Shown here: positions 30,590-39,973 of the stretch, piece after piece | How positions within the stretch are numbered: the first letter of the stretch is position 1 | How the letters are laid out: each line of letters starts with the position of its first letter | Assembly (NCBI RefSeq): GCF_006335125.1 | Contig: NZ_VDMO01000005.1 | Location: 164,386 to 228,385 of the forward strand | DNA length: 64,000 nt | DNA from: Deinococcus radiopugnans ATCC 19172 | GTDB lineage: Bacteria > Deinococcota > Deinococci > Deinococcales > Deinococcaceae | Direction of reading: 5' to 3' | Made by a program: the position numbers and the translations under genes | Notes under the pieces: generated by a model | Databases searched by the model: none | What the model saw: only the letters and a program-made list of their open reading frames with translations | Told to the model about the DNA's origin: nothing

Positions 30590-30848
30590 CAGCGGTAGGC
30601 GGAGCCTGCACGATCAGCCGGTGATGCCGGTCCGGCGTTGCAACTCGCCGGCGGTAGGTCACCCGCGATATGACGCGCGGTGGGTCGTACCGTGGGTGTG
30701 GCCCGTGCGAATGCTGCCGCTGATGCTGCGAGCGGGGATGGGAATCCGTGGGGAAATATGTGGCTGAGCCGCGCATTACGGGGGCAGATCGCGCAAGTTG
30801 TGGGGGAGGACAGCTGATCCAGAAGTCTTACGTCATTCAAAGTTTTGC
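30590..30848. repeat. Dispersed repeat, copy 3
   Basis: It shares both the head and the tail with 20060-20356. It shares the block around GGGGATGGGAATCC and GAGGACAGCTGRTCCAGAA with 31396-31485. No TnpB-like module is attached to this copy. The sequence from 30289 to 30589 shows no gene. Confidence 0.6.
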
Positions 30849-31099
30849 TGACCTGTGTTCCTGCGGCCTGGACGGCATCGGGTTCTAGATCATGAGAGTG
30901 TCCGCATGACACGTCACGCACTGGTGGTCCATTGCTCCACCAGGACTGCACTCCAGGAACCCCGCGCCCAGCCGGCCTAGCCCGGAACGCGTGGGCTGTA
31001 CGACACCGCGCGGCACCACGTGCGCCGGCGACGGATGTCGGGAGGTGGTGACCAGAGCTACCCACGCAGTGTTGGCGCCCGGTGGCCCACGGCCCACGC

Positions 31100-31505
31100 C
31101 AGATGGCCCGTGATGGGATCGGCGGCCTGCGCACACGGCCGGTGGTGGGCGCATGACCCATGGTGGGTACCCGTCATGGCCCACGGGCAACTGGTGGTGG
31201 GCTGAGGTCCGCCCGACATTGCTTATGGTGGGCGCAGAACGACTGGCCGTGCGGTTCGATCGTGGGTTTTGCGGTGGGTGGGCTCCGTGAGCCCACACTG
31301 CATGAGGGTGGCGCGTCGCGGGGCGCCGTATGAAAAAAGCCTCCAGTGCGGGGCTGGAGGCGTGGCGGAGGCGGCCTATGCACGCTGCCGGCGAGTGGGG
31401 ATGGGAATCCGCGGGGGATTATGGCTGAGCAGCACAGTTCGAGGCAGATCGCGACCGTTGAGGGAGAGGACAGCTGGTCCAGAAATTCCAGGCCATTCAA
31501 ATGGA
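31100..31505. repeat. Dispersed repeat, copy 4, with TGGTGGG cluster
   Basis: The 3' part (31396-31500) matches copy 3: GGGGATGGGAATCC, TGGCTGAGC, GGCAGATCGCG, GGACAGCTGGTCCAGAA and CCATTCAAA. The 5' part (31141-31280) holds at least five (T)GGTGGG motifs, irregularly 17-47 bases apart. The DNA from 30849 to 31099 shows no gene. Confidence 0.55.
31332..31361 (-). terminator. Intrinsic terminator for a leftward transcript
   Basis: On the minus strand, GCCTCCAG, a 7-base loop, CTGGAGGC and TTTTTT form a textbook factor-independent terminator. No minus-strand gene lies upstream of it before the divergent kfrA-like start at 31779, so it may end a small RNA made from 31362-31778. Confidence 0.8.
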
Positions 31506-31730
31506 GCGTCTGGTTCGAGTCGCCATCGGCAAGACAACTCTCCTTATGACGATCCTTCAGACAGCCGGCGCAGGAGCTTGAAGGAACAGACAACGATACA
31601 CGGCGCCCGCCCAACCACCAAGGCCAATCGGAGGGTGAATCCCTTGGCGGGTCTGATGGTTGTTGTGGCAGAGAGGCGCCCGAGGGCAGACGCAGGAAGG
31701 ACCCAAAAGAATGTGGAAAGATTAAGCAAA

Positions 31731-31778
31731 GTATCTTTTCGTAGTACGATACAATTCGATACGATATGAGACACAGAT
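31731..31778 (+). promoter_or_regulatory. kfrA-like upstream region with CGATAC direct repeats
   Basis: CGATAC occurs at 31747-31752 and 31757-31762, exactly one helical turn apart, with GTATC at 31731-31735 in the opposite sense. Known KfrA proteins repress their own promoter, so these are candidate operators. There is no Shine-Dalgarno site before the ATG. Confidence 0.5.
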
Positions 31779-32783
31779 ATGGGTAGGCCGCCAACCATCA
31801 CTCGGGAAGAGATTTTCAAGGCTGCTGAGGAGATCGCAGCCAGCGGCGAGAAGCCGACACTACAGAACGTGCGTGCCCACCTGGGACGTGGAGGGGGCCA
31901 GACGCTGTCAGACCTGATGCGCGAGTGGCGCGAACAGCATCAGCCGCCTGCAGGCTCGGTTTCCCCGGCCCTGCAGCTCCCAACGACGGTCGCTGACCTC
32001 CTGCACACAGCGACAGAGCGCCTGTGGGCGGCCGCCACGGAGGTGGCCCACACCCGTCTGGCCGCCGAACGCGAGCAGATGCAACAGGAGCTCAGCCAGG
32101 CGGCGCAGGAGCGCCGCGAGGCCGATGACCTGACCGCTGACCTCGAATGGCAGGTTGAGAGCGTGCAGGCCCGACTGCAGGAGGCGCAGCAGCGCGAACA
32201 GCACCTGCTGGGCGAGGTCAGTGAGCTGCGCACGCAGCTGACAGCGGTGCAGACGAGCGCGGCACAGGCGCAGGCCGCCGAACAGCAGCTGACCGGCGAG
32301 CTGGAGCGCACGCGTGCAGACCTGGGCAGTGAGCGTGAGGCCCGGGAACGCGAGCGCCACGAGGCCGCCCAGCAGCGGGACGCTGCGGTCACGCAGGCGC
32401 GTGAGGAGGCCCGCAATGAAGGGGAGCGCGCGCTGCAGCAGGCCCGCGCCGACGGGGAACGTGCGCTGCGCCAGGCGCAGGAGCAGGCCCAGCAGCGGCT
32501 GGCGAGCGTCCAGGAAATCAGCAGCCGGAACGAACAGGAACTGCGCCAACAGGCCGCTGCCGAAGGTGAGCGTGCCCGTCAGCTGGAAGAGCAGGTCCGG
32601 GAGGTCCGCCAGGCCGCCGGCGCACACGCCGCTGAGCTACAGGCACACGTGCAGGCCATCACCAGCGAGCGTGACCGGATGCAGGGCGAGCTGAGCAGCC
32701 TGCGCCAGCAGTTGGAGATCCAGCAGCAGCTTGTGCAGCAGGCCCTCGCGCGTCTGCCGGAGCGCGACAAGCCCGCAGACTAA
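31779..32783 (+). CDS. KfrA-like plasmid DNA-binding coiled-coil protein
   Basis: The protein has 334 residues. The first 55 (M-G-R-P-P-T-I-T-R-E-E-I-F-K-A-A, T-L-Q-N-V-R-A-H-L-G) form the KfrA-type N-terminal helix-turn-helix. Residues about 80-330 are an unbroken Arg/Glu/Gln/Ala-rich coiled coil. KfrA proteins are plasmid-borne, bind their own promoter and contribute to segregation. This supports a plasmid ancestry for this part of the island. It stands alone, with divergent repeat DNA upstream. Confidence 0.85.
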   Translation: MGRPPTITREEIFKAAEEIAASGEKPTLQNVRAHLGRGGGQTLSDLMREWREQHQPPAGSVSPALQLPTTVADLLHTATERLWAAATEVAHTRLAAEREQMQQELSQAAQERREADDLTADLEWQVESVQARLQEAQQREQHLLGEVSELRTQLTAVQTSAAQAQAAEQQLTGELERTRADLGSEREARERERHEAAQQRDAAVTQAREEARNEGERALQQARADGERALRQAQEQAQQRLASVQEISSRNEQELRQQAAAEGERARQLEEQVREVRQAAGAHAAELQAHVQAITSERDRMQGELSSLRQQLEIQQQLVQQALARLPERDKPAD

Positions 32784-32930
32784 TATGGGTGCCGAAATGT
32801 GAAGCCCCAGTGGAGGTGATGGCAACTGCCGATCCCCGCCGTAACGCTGCCAGATGGACGCCGCCAGGCCACCCATTTCACATCACCATGGACGTGTGGA
32901 CCGCAGGGTGGGGAAGGAAACTGAATTTGT

Positions 32931-33395
32931 ATGTATACGACCCACGACGAATTCGATCCCACAGACAAGAACTTCCCGACCACGCCCCAGGAGGTCACCG
33001 ACCGTCACCTGGTGGGTGTGCTGGGCATGGCCCTGTACGGCTGCGCCTACTGGTGCGATGAGCTCCGCGTCGAGGACGACGACGCGGTTCCGGACCGGCT
33101 GACACCCGAGCAGGCCAGCGCGCTGCGCGGTGAGCCGACCGACACTGGTGACACGCTGTGCTTCGAGGAACTGCCGCTGCTGGGGGCCACCTGGGTGTTC
33201 GTCCCCTGTGAGCCGGAGATGCCTGAGGCCCGCTTGAGCATTCCCCGGCTGCGCGACGCGGTCGCGCAGATCTACTGCCGCGAGGCCGCGCGGGGGCACC
33301 TGGGTCTCGGCGATTTCGGACCGCCGGTCCTGGACGCGCAGCAGGCCGACGCGGCGGTGCAGCTGGCCCTGTTCGGCGAGATTCTGTTCGGCTGA
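32931..33395 (+). CDS. Hypothetical protein (154 aa)
   Basis: An acidic soluble protein (F-D-P-T-D-K-N-F-P-T-T, E-D-D-D-A-V-P-D-R-L) with G-C-A-Y-W-C near residue 37. No family was recognised. There is no clear ribosome-binding site, but codon use is that of a real gene. Confidence 0.6.
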   Translation: MYTTHDEFDPTDKNFPTTPQEVTDRHLVGVLGMALYGCAYWCDELRVEDDDAVPDRLTPEQASALRGEPTDTGDTLCFEELPLLGATWVFVPCEPEMPEARLSIPRLRDAVAQIYCREAARGHLGLGDFGPPVLDAQQADAAVQLALFGEILFG

Positions 33396-33632
33396 GGGTG
33401 GAGGCAGGGGGATCGGTCCCCCAGTCTTCCTTTTCTCCCATGCGGCCTGTGGCGCCCATTGATCAGCAGCGCCGCATCCTCCATGCCGCGCACGAGCGTA
33501 GGGCGTTTTCTCCTGTGCCGTCACTGTGGGTGGCGAGCGGTACGGTATCGCCATGCCGCTTCCCAGCCGATATACGCCCTAGGGGCGCGGCCTGGGGACA
33601 TTTTGTAGCCCTGGGCACGTTGTGATAGGCCC

Positions 33633-34181
33633 ATGCCCCAACCCTCGACTGCCTACCGCGCTGTCTCTATCGGCGCGGCCCTGCTCACGGGAACCATTGC
33701 CACGGTGCATGTGTACTGGGCCGCAGGTGGAACGGTGGGTCTGACGGCGGCCCTTCCGGAGGCAGACAGTGGAGCGCTGGCGTTCACGCCGCCCCCCGTG
33801 ATGACGCTGGGTGTGGCGGCCGGGCTGGCGAGCATGGGCGTGGCCGCCCTGGACGCCCGCTCGCCCCGGGTGCGCTGGCCGCTGCGCCTGACCACCCTGA
33901 TGTTCCTGCTGCGGGCCGTCGGGGATGGGCGCGAGGTCGGTCTGACCCGGCTGGGTGGGGACAGCCTGTTTGCCCGCAACGATGCGCGGTTGTACACCCC
34001 TCTGTGCTTGGTGCCGGCCGCCCTGTACGGTGTGCTGGCGTTCAGGCCCAGGGGCCAGTCGGCGACGGCAGTGGGCGGCACGGGCAGCGCCGGCACTTCA
34101 ACAGCTCCCCCAGACCGACAGAGCACCGTCTACAGCTCCTGCAATGCGGTACGCGGACCAGATCGGCGGGCAGTACAGTGA
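33633..34181 (+). CDS. DUF3995-type membrane protein
   Basis: A 182-residue protein with about four membrane segments. The signature H-V-Y-W-A-A-G-G is in the first loop and A-R-N-D-A-R-L-Y-T-P-L-C in the last, as in DUF3995. The last 45 residues are low-complexity and may be an extension. TGTGAT lies six bases before the ATG. Role unknown. The next gene starts three bases later. Confidence 0.8.
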   Translation: MPQPSTAYRAVSIGAALLTGTIATVHVYWAAGGTVGLTAALPEADSGALAFTPPPVMTLGVAAGLASMGVAALDARSPRVRWPLRLTTLMFLLRAVGDGREVGLTRLGGDSLFARNDARLYTPLCLVPAALYGVLAFRPRGQSATAVGGTGSAGTSTAPPDRQSTVYSSCNAVRGPDRRAVQ

Positions 34182-34184
34182 GCC

Positions 34185-35165
34185 ATGAAAAAGGTTTTGC
34201 TGGGATCAGTGGCAGCTGCGCTCACCGCCTGCGCGCCCGCAACAAGCACCAATTTTGCGCCCGCCGCCCTGGAGCAGGCCCCTTCAATCAATGTTCAAGT
34301 CGGCTTGGCGCCCACCATGCCCAAGCTGAAGACATTTACCGTCATACCCCTGGTGCAGATCACTGATCAGGCCCAGGCTACAGGCATCACGGCACAGCAC
34401 CTGGCGTTCCAGGCGAGAAATTATATGGAGATGCTTGGGTACAGCTTCGTGAACAAGGTAGAGGACGCCGACTTGTCCGTGTTGGTCGACGCTTCCAGCC
34501 GGTACAGTGAGACCTACGTTCCGCCCACGCAGTACACCGCACCTGCTTACGTCCCTGGCACCACCGCCACGTACAACTCGAACTCAGGCGGCTCCTTTAA
34601 CTATGGTGGAGCGTCCTCAGGCTGGGGAACGTATACGGGTAGGACGAGTGGCACTGTGACGGTTCCTGGGTATTACACGTCCAGAACGTACGTTGCGCCT
34701 GGATACACCCGTGGCTACCACTACCCGGCAATCACAGTGTTGATCTATGACGTGAAGACCCAGCAACAGCAGGTGTCTGCGTCTGCCGTTGGAACATCAC
34801 AGAACCCTGACGTCCGGGTGTCGATGCAGAACCTGATGTACGAGACATTCGCCAAAATGCCCTTGGCCAATGATCCTCAGAACGTCATAAAATCTGGCCG
34901 GATAGGAGTGAGCTTTGCGCCCTGGACCGCAGACGGGAACAATTACTACCCAATCATTACTGCGGTTGACAAGGATCAGCCTGCTGCCCGCGCAGGCATC
35001 GTATCCGGTGATTTCATCCTGAGCATTGACGGCCAGCCCACCCTCAATAAGCCTATTGCGGACTTGGACGTCATGATCGCTGGCGAGGCGAATCAGGAGC
35101 GCACCCTGGTCATCAACCGGGGAACAGAGACCAGAACGGTGAAGCTCAGAATGGTCCAGCGTTAA
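34185..35165 (+). CDS. PDZ-domain lipoprotein
   Basis: A 326-residue protein. A lipobox L-T-A-C16 follows a short signal peptide, so it should be anchored outside the membrane. Residues 40-220 resemble DUF4136-like envelope proteins, with a Gly/Ser/Tyr/Thr-rich insert (about 105-180). Residues about 240-326 form a PDZ domain (D-Q-P-A-A-R-A-G-I-V-S-G-D-F-I-L-S-I-D-G). No protease domain is present. TACAGT lies five bases before the ATG. Confidence 0.8.
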   Translation: MKKVLLGSVAAALTACAPATSTNFAPAALEQAPSINVQVGLAPTMPKLKTFTVIPLVQITDQAQATGITAQHLAFQARNYMEMLGYSFVNKVEDADLSVLVDASSRYSETYVPPTQYTAPAYVPGTTATYNSNSGGSFNYGGASSGWGTYTGRTSGTVTVPGYYTSRTYVAPGYTRGYHYPAITVLIYDVKTQQQQVSASAVGTSQNPDVRVSMQNLMYETFAKMPLANDPQNVIKSGRIGVSFAPWTADGNNYYPIITAVDKDQPAARAGIVSGDFILSIDGQPTLNKPIADLDVMIAGEANQERTLVINRGTETRTVKLRMVQR

Positions 35166-35363
35166 CCGTAGACCTGTAAGGGGCTGGGGGCGGGAATTGG
35201 CCAGTGTTAGGCGCCGCTCGCCCCGATTGACCCAGGGTGGGCGCCGGGATACGCGATGCTGCACATGGTCAGCAAGCGGCATTTGGTTGGTGTGCCGTTG
35301 GGCCCTGCTTAGCCCGGACAGACCAGCGGTGCTGCGCAGGCCCGAGAAGCTTTCTCCTTATGG

Positions 35364-38300
35364 TTATCGCCAACGGTCTTGCGTCAGTTCCGCACGTTCA
35401 TCATGACTGCCCGCTTCGGCCAGATAATGCTGTGCCAGAGCGCGCAGCACTGACGACGTGCGTGGCCATCGCCCTTCCAGGGTCTGGGCCCGCTGCGTAT
35501 AGAGGGCTACCAGCTCATGCTCTTGCTGGCCACCTGAATCGAGATTCCGGCTGGTCACTCCCCGGAGATTGAGCCTTCCGACGCGAAGATTCTCCTCAAG
35601 AGTTTCGCTCGCCACTTCCTCAATAACGTCGCAGACTGGAGCTGGTGGCCACTGGCCATCGGGGGCCTGGGAAGCGGTGGCCAGGAGCTGACCGATGGAT
35701 GAATCACCTATTCTGGTCAGGTCAAGGGCCTGCAGCCGTTCACGAGCCCCCAGGACCCATTGCCTGAGCGCTGAGGCGTCAATCTGCCCATCTTCTGTTG
35801 AGCCTGGTATCCCCCTCAGGGACTGAAGGAGACCAAAGGCTCTTTCCCGCTCTGCCTGCCGCTGTCCATCCCGGGTGTCGGACTCCTCATCCGCTTCCTC
35901 CTTCGGGTAAGCCCGAGCCACCATATCGGCGTATTCAGCCGGGTTCGAGAGCAGAACCCGCGTCAGTGCCCGAGGTGCTGACCTGAAGTGGTAGAGCGGC
36001 AAATACAGCCAGGTCAACTGGCTGAGCGCAACTTCATCAACGTCACTCTGGTCAGACAGTCGTTCGAGAACCTTGAGAATCTGATAGCTCCGGTTCTGGA
36101 TGGCCTCGTTGCCTTCTGCGACCATGCGAAGAAGGAGGCTGATCCACTCTTCCCCAGTCAAGGACAGTGGCGTGGCCTCTGCAAGGTCGAACGCCGCGCC
36201 TGGGCGCGCGTGCACCAAGAATTGGTTGAAAGCTGTGCGCACATGGCCAGCTGCCTGCCGGTCTACAGCGTAGGGCTGTACCTGTTGCCAGTACAGCTGC
36301 TCAACCTCCGCCTTTTGCTGAGCCACCAGAGCCCAAGTCCGTTCGTCAGTGGGCAGGACAAGCAGAAGTTGCGCGCTTTGCTGGTCTGGGCCGGCGAATA
36401 GTCCAGAGCTTTTCAGGAACGTTTCTGTGTGTTCACGCCCTCTGGTGGACAACCAGGTGCGCACCACGCCCAGCACCAAGAGCAGACCAGTTTCCCCACG
36501 CTGAATCAGCGCCACCAGGACATCAGGATCATCCAGGGGCGCATCAGGGATACGTGCCAGCACATGTCCCACCGCAAAGGCGACGTCTGACTTGTCTAAC
36601 ATATCGAGCAGTCGTTCAATCCCTGGCAGGCCCTGTCCGGTCAGAATTTCTGTCAGGGCTCCAATTCGTGTCTGGTCAAGCGCTTCCTCGCGCGCCCCGT
36701 ACTCTTCGGGTTCCCAGAGGACTCCGAGCATCGGCGCATGCCCGAACAGCCACCGATGACGAAGAACCGGGTCGGCCGGCCGCAATTGATCAGCGAGGGC
36801 CTGCAGGCGCTGTAGACGGGTACCTTCCATGGCCCAACCCGCATCTGGATATTCCTGCTGCTTGGCCACGAAGTGCCTCAACCCCTCCCAGACCCGCATG
36901 GCAGCTGCATGGTCGAGCAGCTCAACGGCATGGAGCAGCTGTGCGTTCAAGCGGTCCTGCTGCTGCTCATCAAGATAGCCGTGGACTTCCAACAGGTTCA
37001 GGGCCCGTTGACCATCATTTTGAACGTCGTCGAGAAGACGTTCGACGACGCCTTGCCACAAAGTCTGACGCTCCTCAAGCGGAACCTCGCGGTCGTCGTC
37101 TTGGCCCCAGTCACGCCAGTTGGGCCGATGAGTCGGCGTGGAATGATCAGAACCAACAGGCAGCAGCGACAGCATCAGCGGCCAGGCCACCTCAGGTGTC
37201 TGATGACGCAGCGCGTCCAGGGCCCGCAGCTTGTTCTCGGCGTCGGCACCCGTGTTCCTGGACCACGCGACAAAAATCTCACGCAGGCTGGCCTGAGGAC
37301 GATTGGTCAGCCGCCCACCCGGATCAATTCGGGCCAGCCGGGCCAGAGCGAGCGCGGAACGCGTCAGGTACACGGGAGACCAGGCCAGCAGCTCCAAAGC
37401 CCAGAGCAACGCAGTATGAGGGGATGAGGGGCCGAAAATCTGATTCTGCTTATCTTGGAAAAGATCGTGAAGGACTGATGCATCCCCACCTTCGTGCAGC
37501 TGGCGCTCTACCGCTTCTAGGAAGACTTCCGGTGCAGCTTCGGCCAGATTTGGAAGAACCCAGGCCATTGAGGCCCAGGCTGCGCTGTCCTGCGGGGCCA
37601 GCAGTTGCCGGACAATGTCGTTGACCACACCCTGCGGAGTTCTCGCCAGATGCCAGTTGGTTTCATCGGACCGGGCGGCCATCAGGGTCAGACTGTCAGC
37701 CAGCTCCTCACGCAGAAATCCGGAATACGGCATCGTTTTCCCAAGAAAAGATGCCAAAGGACGCTGTTCCTGCGAGAGTGCAAGGGCTGGATCGAGTGTG
37801 CCGAGGACGGCCAGTGTTGTCGTCCTGAAGCGCTCGATATCGTCTTCCGTCAGCGTGGGAACCAGCAAGGCCCAGGCGTCCTCCTTCGACGTCAACATCC
37901 ATGTCCGGCCCACCCGCCTCAGCGGCGGATCATCTTCTGTTGCCAGTCGAACGACGTCACGCTCCACATCTGCGTAGGCCCGACCGGCCAGACGGGCCAG
38001 GACGTCCTGATCTCCAGGCTCGTCGCCGTTCCAAGCTCCTGCCAGCGTTGGAGCGATCAGGGCAACGGTTGCTCCGGCCTGGGCCCAGGCTGGACGGTGA
38101 ACGGCGGGCACATACGCCAGGCGGCGTCGGAGAGACAGGAGGCTCCTCCGACCAATCGTGGCCAACGCCTCAGCCCGCTCGCCCGGTAATTGCAGATCGG
38201 TCAGCGCAGCGCGCAACTCGCGCCTCTGTTGACGGTCCAGATGGATCTGGGCACGCAGGGCGCCATCCTTTCGCCCCAATGGGATCAGGATGTGGTGGCC

Positions 38301-39134
38301 CTGACGGACGGCGGCACTGACCTGCTCACGTTGTTCAAAGCGGGGAATAAGGATGGACGCCCGACCGTGATCGACCGCGCTGGTCCATACCCGATCGTCG
38401 TCGACAAAGAGCGTTCGGGCACGCAAAGACTCGCTTTCCTCGCCCCAGGCCACCAGTGCCGCTGCAATAAATGCGGCTGCGACTTCGCGAGATTCCCCGG
38501 CCACACCCACAGCTGTTGGAGGCCCCTGGAGAATTTTACGAAGGGCTAAAGTCGGATCGTTATTCCAGCCAGCCAGCACTATCTGGGGCACCAGAGGCGG
38601 ATTTGTTACACCTGACCAGTCTTTCCAGAATCGCTCTGCACTCCGGATTCCATTGCTTGGCCTCCCCAACAGGGGCGCCAGCCAGCCCTCAACGGGCGGC
38701 GCGATGGACAGCCAGGCCTCCAGATCATCGGCATCAATAACCCGGACGTCCTGCCAGATGCCTTCTGCTCGCTTCTCCTCAGCCCAGATGTCCTTGTCCT
38801 CCCAGCGCCTAGGCGTGACGAAGACGAAAGTGGTGTTGATGGGAACAACAGTCAAAGGATTGGCCGTGCGGCTCGCGTAGTCGCCTTCTGCCTTTACTCT
38901 CCGATCGGCGGTTACGCCCATCTCCCAGATGGAGGCTCCTTCAGGAATGAAGCTGTGTGATTCAGGCTGGACAACAGCGCCATCGAATCCACCCAGACGT
39001 GTGCCCTCGCCCGCCCGCATGCTGATTCCGGCTGAACTGGTTGCCAGAATCAGGCGACGCACGAGCTCCGGCAGTTTGTGACTTGCTTCAACCGTTCCAG
39101 CCCAGGTCACGAGGTCTGTGCCGGTAATCCTCAT
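35364..39134 (-). CDS. Large protein (1256 aa) with nuclease-like N-terminus and degenerate NTPase segment
   Basis: Start placed at M-R-I-T-G-T-D-L-V. Residues 45-150 hold G-G-F-D51-G, S-I-W-E71-M-G, K-A-E-G-D-Y and V-F-V-T-P-R-R-W, an order reminiscent of a PD-(D/E)XK restriction-type domain. At 205-260, G-V-A-G-E-S-R-E sits where a P-loop would, but lacks Gly-Lys-Ser/Thr, and R-T-L-F-V-D-D-D may be a Walker B relic. The remaining 950 residues are helical repeats. This sensor-like layout recalls large phage-defence proteins, but I could not name the family. It follows a metallopeptidase gene on the same strand. Confidence 0.65.
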   Translation of the reverse strand: MRITGTDLVTWAGTVEASHKLPELVRRLILATSSAGISMRAGEGTRLGGFDGAVVQPESHSFIPEGASIWEMGVTADRRVKAEGDYASRTANPLTVVPINTTFVFVTPRRWEDKDIWAEEKRAEGIWQDVRVIDADDLEAWLSIAPPVEGWLAPLLGRPSNGIRSAERFWKDWSGVTNPPLVPQIVLAGWNNDPTLALRKILQGPPTAVGVAGESREVAAAFIAAALVAWGEESESLRARTLFVDDDRVWTSAVDHGRASILIPRFEQREQVSAAVRQGHHILIPLGRKDGALRAQIHLDRQQRRELRAALTDLQLPGERAEALATIGRRSLLSLRRRLAYVPAVHRPAWAQAGATVALIAPTLAGAWNGDEPGDQDVLARLAGRAYADVERDVVRLATEDDPPLRRVGRTWMLTSKEDAWALLVPTLTEDDIERFRTTTLAVLGTLDPALALSQEQRPLASFLGKTMPYSGFLREELADSLTLMAARSDETNWHLARTPQGVVNDIVRQLLAPQDSAAWASMAWVLPNLAEAAPEVFLEAVERQLHEGGDASVLHDLFQDKQNQIFGPSSPHTALLWALELLAWSPVYLTRSALALARLARIDPGGRLTNRPQASLREIFVAWSRNTGADAENKLRALDALRHQTPEVAWPLMLSLLPVGSDHSTPTHRPNWRDWGQDDDREVPLEERQTLWQGVVERLLDDVQNDGQRALNLLEVHGYLDEQQQDRLNAQLLHAVELLDHAAAMRVWEGLRHFVAKQQEYPDAGWAMEGTRLQRLQALADQLRPADPVLRHRWLFGHAPMLGVLWEPEEYGAREEALDQTRIGALTEILTGQGLPGIERLLDMLDKSDVAFAVGHVLARIPDAPLDDPDVLVALIQRGETGLLLVLGVVRTWLSTRGREHTETFLKSSGLFAGPDQQSAQLLLVLPTDERTWALVAQQKAEVEQLYWQQVQPYAVDRQAAGHVRTAFNQFLVHARPGAAFDLAEATPLSLTGEEWISLLLRMVAEGNEAIQNRSYQILKVLERLSDQSDVDEVALSQLTWLYLPLYHFRSAPRALTRVLLSNPAEYADMVARAYPKEEADEESDTRDGQRQAERERAFGLLQSLRGIPGSTEDGQIDASALRQWVLGARERLQALDLTRIGDSSIGQLLATASQAPDGQWPPAPVCDVIEEVASETLEENLRVGRLNLRGVTSRNLDSGGQQEHELVALYTQRAQTLEGRWPRTSSVLRALAQHYLAEAGSHDERAELTQDRWR

Positions 39135-39228
39135 ATTGAGTTCTTCATAACATATCTCTGTAGGCCATATGAGCTTTTTTGCCCATCTTTGACAGGAAAG
39201 CGCGCTTTTCCAACAACAGCCCTTCTTG

Positions 39229-39858
39229 TTACAGCTGAGGCAAAGCGCGCAGGACGAACGCAATGCCTTCCGGATCTAGCCTACGTATGCGTGGCTCAGC
39301 AATGGCCGCGACCACCAACTCGCTCCAATAGTCGGTTTGACCTTCGAGTGCATATTCGCTCACTGTCTGTCGGCGCTTACACGCGGCACTCCACAACCGT
39401 GCAAATTCATTACGCAGTCCGGGATTGTCACGAACCTGGGCTTGAATGTGGTGCGCCACCTCGTGTAGGAGGGTACGGGTCACCGCTTCCTGATGATTCG
39501 GGGCCAGCTGCGAGACTGTCAAGTGTTGTCCGACATTTCTGCCGTAATCATCCAGCCCCCCCTGTGCTACCGGGACACGAGGCATCCTGACCCTAATGTA
39601 CCCATGGTCATACGCACCGTCGACGCTGGGCGCGGCTTTGTTATTCAACACCAGGATCGACTGAAAGCTGACCTCTTTGATGGGCAGGCGCGCCAGGAGG
39701 CGCAGCACGTCGAAATTGTGGATACTCGTAAGCACTGCGCTACCCAGACTGCGCACATTGTATGGCTCGAACTGCAGTTCCTTAGCGTAATGCAGATCCA
39801 TGAAATGTGTGCGCTGAATCATGGCCATAACGGTCATGCTACCGGTTCTTTCTCCCAT
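39229..39858 (-). CDS. Zinc metallopeptidase-like protein
   Basis: A 209-residue protein with the zincin motif H132-E-V-A-H136-H and a downstream Glu region (Y-A-L-E-G-Q-T-D-Y-W-S-E) that could give the third ligand. There is no signal peptide, so it is cytoplasmic. Starts at 39858 and 39837 are both possible. The 1256-residue gene begins 94 bases downstream on the same strand, and the two are probably one operon. Confidence 0.7.
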   Translation of the reverse strand: MGERTGSMTVMAMIQRTHFMDLHYAKELQFEPYNVRSLGSAVLTSIHNFDVLRLLARLPIKEVSFQSILVLNNKAAPSVDGAYDHGYIRVRMPRVPVAQGGLDDYGRNVGQHLTVSQLAPNHQEAVTRTLLHEVAHHIQAQVRDNPGLRNEFARLWSAACKRRQTVSEYALEGQTDYWSELVVAAIAEPRIRRLDPEGIAFVLRALPQL

Positions 39859-39961
39859 TGCTGAGATCGGCGTTGACTTGCTCTAATCCTGCATGACCCA
39901 GGCTGCAAGGAAAGGAGTCGGACCGCTTGTCACAGGACATGAACGCCCCGATGTGCCCTGT

Positions 39962-39967
39962 TACACT
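39962..39967 (+). promoter_or_regulatory. -10 box of the serine recombinase gene
   Basis: TACACT lies six bases before the GTG at 39974, matching the leaderless pattern seen before several other genes here and helping to choose that start. Confidence 0.5.
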
Positions 39968-39973
39968 CCCCCT

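Noticed and set aside
30885..31298. 137-residue minus-strand frame in the repeat region
   Set aside because: His/Pro/Arg-rich product of the GGTGGG repeats, with no start signal and no fold-like pattern.
30541..31794. Two long minus-strand frames sharing a common peptide across repeats
   Set aside because: The shared peptide comes from the DNA repeat. The frame is not kept in the other two copies and the composition is not protein-like.
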